Shown here piece after piece: positions 1-5,630 of a DNA stretch of 10,897 nt. The notes under the pieces are model-generated. The model ran no database searches, had not been told where the DNA came from, and worked only from the letters and a program-made list of their open reading frames with translations. The stretch is from Parvibaculum sp. (GTDB lineage: Bacteria; Pseudomonadota; Alphaproteobacteria; Parvibaculales; Parvibaculaceae), in the NCBI GenBank assembly GCA_014359855.1, contig JACIYQ010000344.1, forward strand, positions 1 to 10,897, given 5' to 3'. Position numbers and translations under genes: made by a program. How positions within the stretch are numbered: the stretch's first letter is position 1; each line of letters begins with the position of its first letter.

Positions 1-77
1 TCCGCCGCCTTCGCTCCGGCCTCATGTTCCCGCAGAACACCAATGATCTGCTCTTCCGTAAACCTCGATCGCTTCAT
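1..77 (-). CDS. IS3-family transposase OrfA, N-terminal part (runs off the window)
   Basis: Reading leftward from an ATG at 77-75 gives MKRSRFTEEQIIGVLREHE followed by AGAKAA, the standard opening of the OrfA helix-turn-helix subunit of IS3-family transposases. OrfA supplies DNA recognition and is joined to the DDE catalytic OrfB by frameshifting in complete elements; that part would lie to the left of the window. A GGGAGA ribosome-binding site sits just upstream on the minus strand. The start of the protein is intact, so the element may be complete beyond the edge, but this cannot be seen. Identification rests on 25 residues of a very characteristic motif. Confidence 0.88.
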   Translation of the reverse strand, partial: MKRSRFTEEQIIGVLREHEAGAKAA

Positions 78-143
78 CGTCCGTCTCCCTTCAATAGGGC
101 CGGACTCTAAGTCCATCTGGAGGAAAATCTCAGTGGCAGGTCA
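1..143 (-). mobile_element. IS3-family insertion sequence, 5' end with terminal repeat
   Basis: The non-coding leader of OrfA lies at 78-143. Read on the minus strand it starts TGACCTGCCACTGAGATTTT, which has the TG...CA terminal form of IS3 elements. I place the outer end at about 143. The other end and the target duplication are outside the window, so the group and the exact boundary are inferred from general knowledge of the family. Confidence 0.68.
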
Positions 144-292
144 TGTCCGGCACGACCGGCGCCGTCGCTGCCCGCTACGGAACGGAATCGGATACGCCCC
201 CCTATAGCAACTGCTGAGTTGAACGTACCCCTTCTCGGTACTATTCCGGTTGTCGAGCTTAGCGCAGAAGGTAGCTACACGGCGGCGGCTAG
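144..292. other. Non-coding stretch between IS end and repeat copy 1
   Basis: No gene is recognised here. A 24-codon plus-strand frame begins at the IS boundary (143-217) but matches nothing I know. A 5-bp dyad GTACC/GGTAC at 225-229 and 237-241 is too short to call. It is probably debris between the inserted element and the repeat. Confidence 0.4.
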
Positions 293-393
293 CTAGAGCA
301 TGATCCGATCAAACAGAATCGGGTCATGCTCCAGCTTCCTTTGTTTGGCCGCATTTTCTGCGATCAACCGGCGTCCACTTGACCGGAAAATGC
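293..393. repeat. Dispersed intergenic dyad repeat, copy 1 (101 bp)
   Basis: This stretch is 98 of 101 bases identical to 5942-6042. Its left half is an inverted repeat: GAGCATGATCCGATC, a short loop, then AATCGGGTCATGCTC. Its right half is bounded by GCATTTTC and GAAAATGC. The outer edges CTAGAGCAT (293-301) and ATGCTCTAG (390-398) are also inverted, so the whole unit could fold. The architecture resembles the mosaic intergenic elements (RIME/REP-like) of Hyphomicrobiales. It abuts the tail of a dehydrogenase remnant, so it may have inserted at, or been kept as, that gene's 3' end. Confidence 0.8.
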
Positions 394-461
394 TCTAGAC
401 TGGCCCACTGCCGCAGCTGGCCGCCATCGACCACCAGCACCTCGCCGGTGATGAAGGAAGC
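324..461 (-). pseudogene. Short-chain dehydrogenase/reductase, C-terminal remnant
   Basis: Reading leftward from 461 gives ASFITGEVLVVDGGQLRQW, the conserved C-terminal segment of classical SDR enzymes (typically ASFITGxxLxVDGG). The Rossmann core, the Ser-Tyr-Lys catalytic residues and about 90 percent of the gene are absent. The frame reads on into repeat copy 1 and stops at 324-326, so its last residues are encoded by the repeat. Upstream of 461 the family resemblance ends abruptly, where an oppositely directed hydrolase remnant begins. The substrate cannot be inferred. Confidence 0.72.
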
Positions 462-641
462 GCGGATGACGGCTGCACGCCCTCCCACGCGGCGCGCATC
501 CATGCAGGCGTGCAACATGACGACAAGGAACTTCATGCCGTGAAGGGCGCGACGCATTATTATATTGGCCAGCCGGACAAGATGGCCGAAGCTGTCGCCA
601 TCGTTGCCGGGTGGCTCAAGAAGAAAAAACTGCTGGATTGA
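459..641 (+). pseudogene. Alpha/beta hydrolase, C-terminal remnant
   Basis: In the frame ending at TGA 639-641 the sequence reads SADDGCTPSHAARIHAGVQH, then DDKELHAVKGATHYYIGQ, and ends in WLKKKKLLD. This matches the last 60 or so residues of an alpha/beta hydrolase: the acid-loop region (ADDGCTPSHA) and the catalytic-histidine region (KGATHYY) are both recognisable. The nucleophile elbow and N-terminal two thirds are missing, so it cannot be active. It begins exactly where the minus-strand dehydrogenase remnant ends. Its stop is 5 bp before the start of the next hydrolase gene, so the two were probably co-transcribed. Confidence 0.72.
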
Positions 642-646
642 CCTTC

Positions 647-1573
647 ATGAAGACTGTTGTGCGTGAGGCGCCGGCGCGGCGAAGCCTGCCGCTGCCGGAC
701 GGGGGGATTTCGTATCTCGAATGGGGTCACGACGATCCGGGGAAGACGCCGCTCCATTTCGCCCACGCCAACGGCTTCAACGGCATGACCTATGCGCCAA
801 TCCTCGCAACGCTGGCCGGCGAATTCCATGCGCGCGCCTGGGATGCGCGCGGGCACGGGGCGACGACACTGCCCGCCGACCCCGCGAAACACCGCAACTG
901 GTATGTCTATCGCGACGACCTGATCGTCATGGCCGAGGACTTCGTCAAGACGACAGGCCGCAAGATCATTCTCGCCGGGCATTCGATGGGCGGGACGGCG
1001 AGCGTCATGGCGGCGGCGGCGCGGCCCGACCTCGTGCGGGGCCTCGTGCTGATCGATCCAGTGATGACGCCCGCAAGCTTCCGCATGCTCGTGACGCTCT
1101 ACCGGCTGACCGGAAGGCGCGGCGGGCCGCTGTCGCTTGCCGGCGGCGCCGAGAAGCGGCGCGCGGTGTTTCCCGACCGGGAGACGATGGTGGATCGCTA
1201 CGAGGGGCGCGGCGCCTTTCGCACCTGGCCGCGCGACTTCATCGAAGCCTATGTGGAAGGCGGCACGAAGACGCGCGAGGACGGACAGGTGGAACTTTCC
1301 TGCGCGCCCTCATGGGAGGCGGCAAATTTCCGCGCGCATGGACACAATATCGGCAAGGCCGTGCGCAACCTGCATGTGCCCTTCGCGCTGCTTTATGCCG
1401 AACACGGATCGACCTGCCGGACGCCCTTCCCGATGCTTCTGAAGCGGCGCGATCCGAAAGCGCATGTGGCGCAGATCCGCGGCGCAACGCATTTCCTGCC
1501 GATGGAATTTCCGAAGCTCGTGGCGGAGGAAATCCGGGCGTTCAGGGACCGGCTGGAGGCGGAGGAGCGTTAA
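647..1573 (+). CDS. Alpha/beta-fold hydrolase
   Basis: This 308-residue protein is a serine hydrolase of the alpha/beta fold. It shows the oxyanion segment HFAHANGF (residues 38-45), WDARGHG (65-71), the nucleophile elbow GHSMGG with Ser113, and a C-terminal GATHF with His282. The acid residue is not obvious; it should lie near LLYAEHGSTC. No signal peptide is seen, so it is probably cytoplasmic, acting on an ester or thioester that the sequence does not reveal. I chose ATG 647 because homology begins there; a GTG at 611 would add 12 residues encoded inside the upstream remnant. There is no strong Shine-Dalgarno, and translation may be coupled to the upstream frame ending 5 bp before. It converges on the acyl-CoA dehydrogenase pseudogene, and the two stops share the tetranucleotide TTAA (1570-1573). 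Confidence 0.85.
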   Translation: MKTVVREAPARRSLPLPDGGISYLEWGHDDPGKTPLHFAHANGFNGMTYAPILATLAGEFHARAWDARGHGATTLPADPAKHRNWYVYRDDLIVMAEDFVKTTGRKIILAGHSMGGTASVMAAAARPDLVRGLVLIDPVMTPASFRMLVTLYRLTGRRGGPLSLAGGAEKRRAVFPDRETMVDRYEGRGAFRTWPRDFIEAYVEGGTKTREDGQVELSCAPSWEAANFRAHGHNIGKAVRNLHVPFALLYAEHGSTCRTPFPMLLKRRDPKAHVAQIRGATHFLPMEFPKLVAEEIRAFRDRLEAEER

Positions 1574-2078
1574 GCGGCCGGGCCGTAGCTCTTGAGCAGC
1601 CCGGCGCCGATGCGTTCGTTCATCATTTCGGTGCTGCCGTCGGTGTAAGCCCCGAGCTTGGCGCAGGCGATGTGGCGGTGGAGGCCGTGTTCCTCGCGAA
1701 GGCCGTTCGCGCCCATGGCCTGGATGCAGTCGGCGAGGCGGGGAAGCGTCACCCTTCCCGCAAACTTCTTGGCATGGGCTGCCGCCATGACCGCGTCTTC
1801 GCCGCAGTCGATGAGGCCTCCGGGCCGAGCGATCAGTTGAGGCCCTGATGTTCGAGAAGGGATTTGCCGAAGGCCTCGCGTCCTGCCGCATAGCCGAGCG
1901 CCGTTTCGAGATGGAGAAGGCCGAGAGCGGCCGCGTCGCGCAACGCCTCGACCGGCTGGCGGCGGGAGTGCTCTCATTCGTTTGCTTGTTGCGTGACCGT
2001 CTTCGCCGTGAAAGCGGCAGCGCCGTCGAGGAACGCCGCTTCCTCCGCTGTCAAATCAGCGCGCAGAAAACCCATCAT
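1570..2078 (-). pseudogene. Acyl-CoA dehydrogenase, multiply disrupted
   Basis: A ribosome-binding site (GGGAGG, minus strand near 2083-2089) precedes ATG 2078. The reading starts MMGFLRADLTAEEAAFLDG, a typical acyl-CoA dehydrogenase N-terminus. After QQANE a TGA (1974-1976) sits where the family has Trp (ANEWE). The same frame continues EHSRRQPVEALRDAAALGLL and passes directly into HLETALGYAAGREAFGK, which belongs to the C-terminal helical domain, so the central FAD/acyl-CoA domain is deleted. A second TGA (1833-1835) follows EHQGLN. Then the frame shifts, and the C-terminus resumes as LIDCGEDAVMAAAHAKKF and later GAYTDGSTEMMNERIGAGLL to a TAA at 1570. About 165 codons remain of roughly 380. 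It is the distal member of the minus-strand fatty-acyl cluster and would have catalysed the first oxidation of beta-oxidation. Confidence 0.85.
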
Positions 2079-2130
2079 GCCAACCTCCCTTTTGTCAGTG
2101 ACTATTGGAGAGTCCCGTCCCCCAATCGTC

Positions 2131-2220
2131 ACGGCCCGATTCATTCGGGCCGTCCACGACTTTGCCGCAAGTTCAGGACAGAGAAAGACGTGGATGGCCC
2201 GGACAAGCCGGGCCATGACG
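2131..2220. repeat. Paired GC hairpins (REP-like element) after the thioesterase genes
   Basis: Two perfect stems lie here: CGGCCCGA/TCGGGCCG (2132-2139 and 2145-2152) and ATGGCCCGG/CCGGGCCAT (2194-2202 and 2208-2216). The segment GGGCCGTCCACG after the first stem is the inverse, with one mismatch, of CGTGGATGGCCC before the second, so the pair forms a nested mosaic. Similar GGCCCGG...CCGGGCC hairpins are frequent between genes in Alphaproteobacteria. They lie 18 bp past the thioesterase stop codon and may protect the 3' end of the mRNA or weakly terminate it; the trailing T-run is poor. Confidence 0.65.
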
Positions 2221-2237
2221 AATTTTAAAACAACTTG

Positions 2238-3158
2238 TCAGACGCCAAGTCCCTCGATCACCAGCGATTCGAGATTGGCGCGCATTTCTTCCGGAATCGG
2301 GATCGCCTTGCGCGTGGTGAGATCGAGCGCGATGGCGACGGCTTCGGCGGTGGCTACCGCTTCGCCGGTTTCGAGATCGAAGAGCCAGTGGCACCAAGTA
2401 TAGGTCTTGGGGCCGACATTCTTTAGGCCGCTGCGGAGCGTCAGGATATCGCCCATACGCGGATAGCGCCGGTAGACGAAACGGTATTCGAGGGCGGCGC
2501 CGCCGACCGACGGCGTCTTCGAGCGGTCGGCGCCGTTGGTCTGCGCCAGCAGGTTCGGAATGCCGTCGGAGACGATGCCCATGAAGTGACGGACGGAGAG
2601 AAAACCCTGCGCGTCGCAGAGCTGCGGAGCGATGTCGCCCTGCCATGTCCGGACCATGCCCATCGCATCCGCTTCCGCGAGCTTCGGCGCGGGGCGCGGG
2701 TCGTAGAGTTCGAGGCCGCGCGGGGCGCCATGCGCCGGGCGCTCGACGAGCAGTTCCTTCGCGGCGGCCTTTGCCTTGGCGGGAAGCGGCTTCACCTCGC
2801 GCGTCTCGTCGTCCACCCATTGCACTTCGGCATTGAAGGTGGCGGCGGGCTCGCCCGAAACGGTGCTGACCATTTCCTCATAGACGGAGAGGCCGAAGTC
2901 GCGCACCTCGAGGACGCCCGCGCGAATGAAGAAAGGCGCACCGGGGCGCTGCTCGCGCAGGAAGCGCAGATGATGGTCGCTCACCTGGAGGCACGCACCT
3001 TCGTTACGCGAGACACGCGGCCCGAGCCCGAGCGCAAGGCCGAGCGCGGCGAGGCCCTGGCCGGCCTTCTCGACATAGAACTGCACATTCATGTGGCCCA
3101 TCTGGTCGCTTTCCCAGGTCTGGACGCTGGAGCGCGCGACTTCGATCATCTCACTCAT
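2238..3158 (-). CDS. Double-hotdog acyl-CoA thioesterase-like protein (second copy)
   Basis: This 306-residue protein has two hotdog domains. The N-terminal domain opens with SVQTWESDQMGHMN, giving the 4HBT-type motif with Asp18, His22 and Asn24, followed by a Tyr (QFY). The C-terminal half repeats the fold (WQGDIAPQLCDAQGFLSVRH) but lacks the HxN pair, so it looks catalytically degenerate. Strand motifs FRAGVLEV-like (IRAGVLEVRD) and TLRSGLKNVGPKTYTWCHWL end each half. It probably hydrolyses acyl-CoA thioesters in the cytoplasm, perhaps with only the N-terminal site active. The ATG is preceded by GGAAGAAGA and lies 40 bp after the paralogous gene. The two share motif positions in the N-terminal domain, which indicates tandem duplication. 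The exact substrate is unknown. Confidence 0.8.
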   Translation of the reverse strand: MSEMIEVARSSVQTWESDQMGHMNVQFYVEKAGQGLAALGLALGLGPRVSRNEGACLQVSDHHLRFLREQRPGAPFFIRAGVLEVRDFGLSVYEEMVSTVSGEPAATFNAEVQWVDDETREVKPLPAKAKAAAKELLVERPAHGAPRGLELYDPRPAPKLAEADAMGMVRTWQGDIAPQLCDAQGFLSVRHFMGIVSDGIPNLLAQTNGADRSKTPSVGGAALEYRFVYRRYPRMGDILTLRSGLKNVGPKTYTWCHWLFDLETGEAVATAEAVAIALDLTTRKAIPIPEEMRANLESLVIEGLGV

Positions 3159-3198
3159 TTTCTTCTTCCATTTTCTTCAAGTGACGCATTCGGGAATT

Positions 3199-4092
3199 TC
3201 AAAGACGGGCGGCAATCGGTTCCGGCAGAGGCACGGCCTTGCGGCTTGCCTTGTCGAAGAGGAGCGCCGCGCCTTCCGCCGCGCAGGCGGGCTCGCCGGT
3301 GTCGCCGCTGAAAAGCCAGTGACGGTAGCGCACCGTCTTGCCTTCGCCGGGCAGAATGGCCGTGCGCACGAAAAGCGTTTCGCCCGCGCGCAACTCGCGC
3401 AGATAGACGAGGCGCATCTCGACCGTGGCGGTGGCGAGACCGCGCGCGGCCTGCTCGTGACGGCCGAGACCGGCATGGGCCCACATGTGACCTTGCGCAT
3501 CCGAGAAGCGCGCCATGAAGAAGCGCGCATTCATGTGATCGTTGGTGTCGCATTCCCAGGTGTTGACGACGGATCGGTTCGTCTCCGCCATGCCAAGTTC
3601 GTCGGCGCGGGCAAGCGAGATATCGCGCTCCACCGCATCGCGCGGGATCGAGCGGGGTTCGGCTTCCGGCGGAAGGCCGGTGCGCATTTCCCCGGCGCGG
3701 GCGCGCACGGCATCGGGCCAGGGCGCGAGGCGGCGCGTTTCGAGATCGAGGCAGCCGGTGTCGACGACATAGGTTGCGGCGAGCCTGCCGTCCAGCGCCT
3801 CGCGCATCTCCTGATAGATGCGCATGGTCTTGTCGCGGATTTCGACAATGCCGGAGCGGATCACCACGAGATCGCTCGCGCGCAATTCGCGGTGGAAGCG
3901 GATGTGGTGTTCGAGGGCGACATAGCCGAGGCCGGACGCCGCCTGATCGAGCGCGGAATGGCCGAGCGCGACGCGCAGATTGTAGGAACTGTCGGAACTC
4001 TTCGAGATGTAATGCTGGATGTTCATGTGGCCCATCTCGTCGCATTCCTGCAGCGAGACATAGCCCTTGTAGGTGTCGATCATGCCGCTCAT
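3199..4092 (-). CDS. Double-hotdog acyl-CoA thioesterase-like protein (first copy)
   Basis: This 297-residue protein is a tandem hotdog thioesterase of the 4HBT superfamily. Domain 1 has LQECDEMGHMNIQHY with Asp18, His22 and Asn24. Domain 2 has NTWECDTNDHMNARFF with Asp182, His186 and Asn188, so both halves keep the expected catalytic motif. Each half also has the hotdog strand signature (VIRSGIVEIRDKTMRIYQEM; LFVRTAILPGEGKTVRYRHW). I chose ATG 4092 (MSGMIDTYKG) because the longer frame back to 4233 lies inside the tetR gene and is low-complexity. An internal ATG at 4083 is possible. It follows tetR by 61 bp in the same direction and is probably in the same operon, acting on fatty acyl-CoA pools. 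Confidence 0.82.
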   Translation of the reverse strand: MSGMIDTYKGYVSLQECDEMGHMNIQHYISKSSDSSYNLRVALGHSALDQAASGLGYVALEHHIRFHRELRASDLVVIRSGIVEIRDKTMRIYQEMREALDGRLAATYVVDTGCLDLETRRLAPWPDAVRARAGEMRTGLPPEAEPRSIPRDAVERDISLARADELGMAETNRSVVNTWECDTNDHMNARFFMARFSDAQGHMWAHAGLGRHEQAARGLATATVEMRLVYLRELRAGETLFVRTAILPGEGKTVRYRHWLFSGDTGEPACAAEGAALLFDKASRKAVPLPEPIAARL

Positions 4093-4153
4093 ATTTCGGG
4101 GACACAGTTCTTCAATGGCGGGTGCCGCAGCATAGGGGCGGGCGTGCGGCTTG

Positions 4154-4771
4154 TCATGCCTCGGGGAGCCCGGCGAGACGGTGCGCGAGGAGGCTTTCGG
4201 CGCTGTAGCCGAGCGGGGCGAGGCGGCCCGCACCTTCGAGGACGCGCAAGCCGATCAAGAGGGCGGCGAGGCAGAGGATTTCGCGGTGCGCGGCTTCCCC
4301 TTCGAGGCCCGTTGCTGCGCGGAGCGGCCCGCCCAATGTTTCGAGAATGGCGATGAGGCGGCCCGTGACGGCGCGGTCGAGATCGGCGGGAAGCGCTTGC
4401 GCCGACATGAGGCGGCCGGCGAGGCGGACATGGGGGGCGTTGCCCGCCGTCGCCTTCAGCGCCTCCCTTGCCGCGGCTTCGAGCGCGGCGGCGGGCGATG
4501 CCTTGTTTTCCTGGGTTCTTTCAGCAGCCTCGCGCATGCGGCGGGCGAGATGGCCGAGCTCTTCGGCGGTGAGCGCGATGGCGAGTTCGTCGATGCCGGC
4601 GAAGTAGGAGTAGACGGCGCCCGGCGCGTAACCCGCTTCGGCGGCGACGGCGCGCATGGTGAGCGCCTCGGGCCCGCCTTCGTCGCAGACGCGGCGGGCG
4701 GCGGCGAGGACCGATTTGCGCTTCAGGCCGCGCAGATCGGAGCGGCGTTTTTCGGATGCGGCATTGCTCAT
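4154..4771 (-). CDS. TetR/AcrR-family transcriptional regulator
   Basis: This 205-residue protein has a TetR N-terminal DNA-binding domain: helix 1 near residues 17-32 (LKRKSVLAAARRVCDEGG) and the helix-turn-helix ALTMRAVAAEAGYAPGAVYSYF (36-57), followed by the usual GIDELAIAL. The remainder is an alpha-helical ligand/dimer domain rich in Ala and Leu. The family represses promoters until a small ligand binds. The setting suggests an acyl-CoA or related lipid effector, which is inference. Its ATG overlaps the TGA of the upstream crotonase remnant (ATGA at 4768-4771), so translation is coupled. The palindrome over the promoter at 5247-5282 is the likely operator, giving autoregulation of the cluster. 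Confidence 0.9.
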   Translation of the reverse strand: MSNAASEKRRSDLRGLKRKSVLAAARRVCDEGGPEALTMRAVAAEAGYAPGAVYSYFAGIDELAIALTAEELGHLARRMREAAERTQENKASPAAALEAAAREALKATAGNAPHVRLAGRLMSAQALPADLDRAVTGRLIAILETLGGPLRAATGLEGEAAHREILCLAALLIGLRVLEGAGRLAPLGYSAESLLAHRLAGLPEA

Positions 4772-5220
4772 CGGAATTTACAGGTCGAGCGGGAGACGCC
4801 TTCAGGCGAATGGCGGGTAATGCCATCGAAGAGGGTGGCGAACATCTGCGTCGTCTGGAGGCCCATATTCTCGTAGGCCTGGTTGACGAGGAGCTTCTGC
4901 ATCATGAGCTGGTTGCGCGGGACGCCCGCCATACGCTCCGCAAGCGCCTCGACGCGGGCGGGCGGATAGCTGATCTTCGCGTCATCCGCCATGACTACCA
5001 TGTCGCAGCAGAGCGCGATGTCGGAACCGCCCGCGCAGAAGGCGCGGCCCGCGCCCGTCAGCACGATGACATGAACGCCGTCGTCCTCGTTCGCCATCTC
5101 GACGGCCTTCGCGATTTCGCGCGGCATGCCGGACGCGATGGCGTTCAGGCGGGCCGGCCGGTTCAGCGTGATGGTGGCAACGCGGCCCTGCTGCTCATAG
5201 ACGATGTGCTCGAAGGACAT
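4768..5220 (-). pseudogene. Enoyl-CoA hydratase/isomerase (crotonase) with internal deletions
   Basis: The open frame of 150 residues starts MSFEHIVYEQQGRVATITLN, a standard crotonase N-terminus, with a GGAGAA ribosome-binding site. Family members are about 260-300 residues. Here AFCAG (residues 61-65) jumps straight to GSDIALCCDMVVMADDAKI (junction near 5028-5033), which removes the loop and helix with the first oxyanion glycine. YPPARV then jumps to EALAERMAGVPRNQLMMQKL (junction near 4950). The end is also cut: HSPEGV is followed by unrelated SRSTCKFR and a stop (junction near 4790). All joins keep the frame. The fold core is lost, so hydratase activity is very unlikely. It is first in the minus-strand cluster, and its stop overlaps the tetR start. 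Confidence 0.82.
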
Positions 5221-5246
5221 GGATTTCTCCCGGATTTGCGCAGTTT

Positions 5247-5282
5247 ATTGAACATATATCAAATTATTAAACATTGTTCAAT
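5247..5282 (-). promoter_or_regulatory. Promoter and TetR-type operator for the minus-strand cluster
   Basis: On the minus strand TTGAAC (5276-5281) and TATATG (5253-5258) are separated by exactly 17 bp, a good sigma-70 pair. A perfect 8-bp inverted repeat, ATTGAACA (5247-5254) and TGTTCAAT (5275-5282), covers the two boxes. The outer arm also forms a tighter near-palindrome, TTAAACA-T-TGTTCAA (5267-5281). The stretch is strikingly AT-rich within GC-rich DNA. The position suits repression by the TetR protein encoded downstream; that link is inferred. Confidence 0.62.
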
Positions 5283-5298
5283 TCATGGGAATTTTGTA

Positions 5299-5329
5299 CT
5301 GACTTGCGTATTCCGAATTCCGGTATAGA
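5299..5329 (+). promoter_or_regulatory. Candidate higBA promoter with overlapping dyad
   Basis: TATAGA (5324-5329) is a reasonable -10 box; the -35 is weak (CTGACT, 5299-5304). A near-palindrome TATTCCG (5309-5315), 5-bp loop, CGGTATA (5321-5327), with one mismatch, overlaps the -10. Type II antitoxins usually bind such dyads to repress their own operon. The predicted start of transcription is only a few bases before the higB ATG. Confidence 0.42.
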
Positions 5330-5337
5330 CTTTCTGC

Positions 5338-5616
5338 ATGATCCGCTCGTTCCGCTGCAAGGACACAGCCCGGCTGTTTGCCGACGAGGATGTTCCGCGC
5401 TTCGGAGCGATCGAGAAAGCCGCGCGGCGGAAGCTTCTGCTGCTCAACGCCGCCCGGAAGGTGGAGGAGTTGCGCGTACCGCCGGGTAACCGGCTCGAAG
5501 CGCTTAAAGGCGAAAGACGCGGCCAGTATTCGATCCGGATCAACGATCAGTGGCGCATCTGCTTCGTCTGGAAGGACGGCGATGCGGCCGATGTCGAGAT
5601 CGCCGACTATCACTGA
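5338..5616 (+). CDS. higB: HigB-type toxin (RelE superfamily)
   Basis: At 92 residues this has the usual HigB length. The N-terminus MIRSFRCKDTARLF and the C-terminal core YSIRINDQWRICFVW, then DGDAADVEIADYH, are the family's signature blocks. HigB toxins are ribosome-dependent mRNA endonucleases held inactive by HigA. The toxin precedes the antitoxin, the typical order for higBA, with a 14-bp gap to higA. No Shine-Dalgarno is visible before ATG 5338, and the putative -10 box ends 8 bp upstream, so the transcript may be nearly leaderless. The sequence is complete with no lesion. Confidence 0.92.
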   Translation: MIRSFRCKDTARLFADEDVPRFGAIEKAARRKLLLLNAARKVEELRVPPGNRLEALKGERRGQYSIRINDQWRICFVWKDGDAADVEIADYH

Positions 5617-5630
5617 GCGAGGATGAAAAG

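Noticed and set aside
143..217. A 24-codon plus-strand frame starting at the IS boundary
   Set aside because: Its ATG is created by the IS end, it has no ribosome-binding site, and the product is unrecognisable.
293..398. CRISPR or attachment-site interpretation of the repeat
   Set aside because: There are only two copies 5.6 kb apart with no spacer periodicity, no integrase and no tRNA; an intergenic mosaic repeat is simpler.
611..646. GTG start at 611 for the intact hydrolase
   Set aside because: It would place the start inside the upstream hydrolase remnant, and the added residues have no family match; ATG 647 fits better.
1310..1891. A 193-codon minus-strand frame spanning the hydrolase end and the dehydrogenase pseudogene
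   Set aside because: It is a mixture of antisense hydrolase and out-of-frame dehydrogenase sequence; the family blocks lie in other frames.
4093..4233. N-terminal extension of the first thioesterase to an ATG at 4233
   Set aside because: The extra residues overlap the end of tetR, are low-complexity, and precede the clear family start at MSGMIDTYKG.
3091..4356. A 421-codon plus-strand open frame across both thioesterase genes
   Set aside because: It is antisense to two recognisable hotdog genes, crosses their boundaries and shows no protein family.
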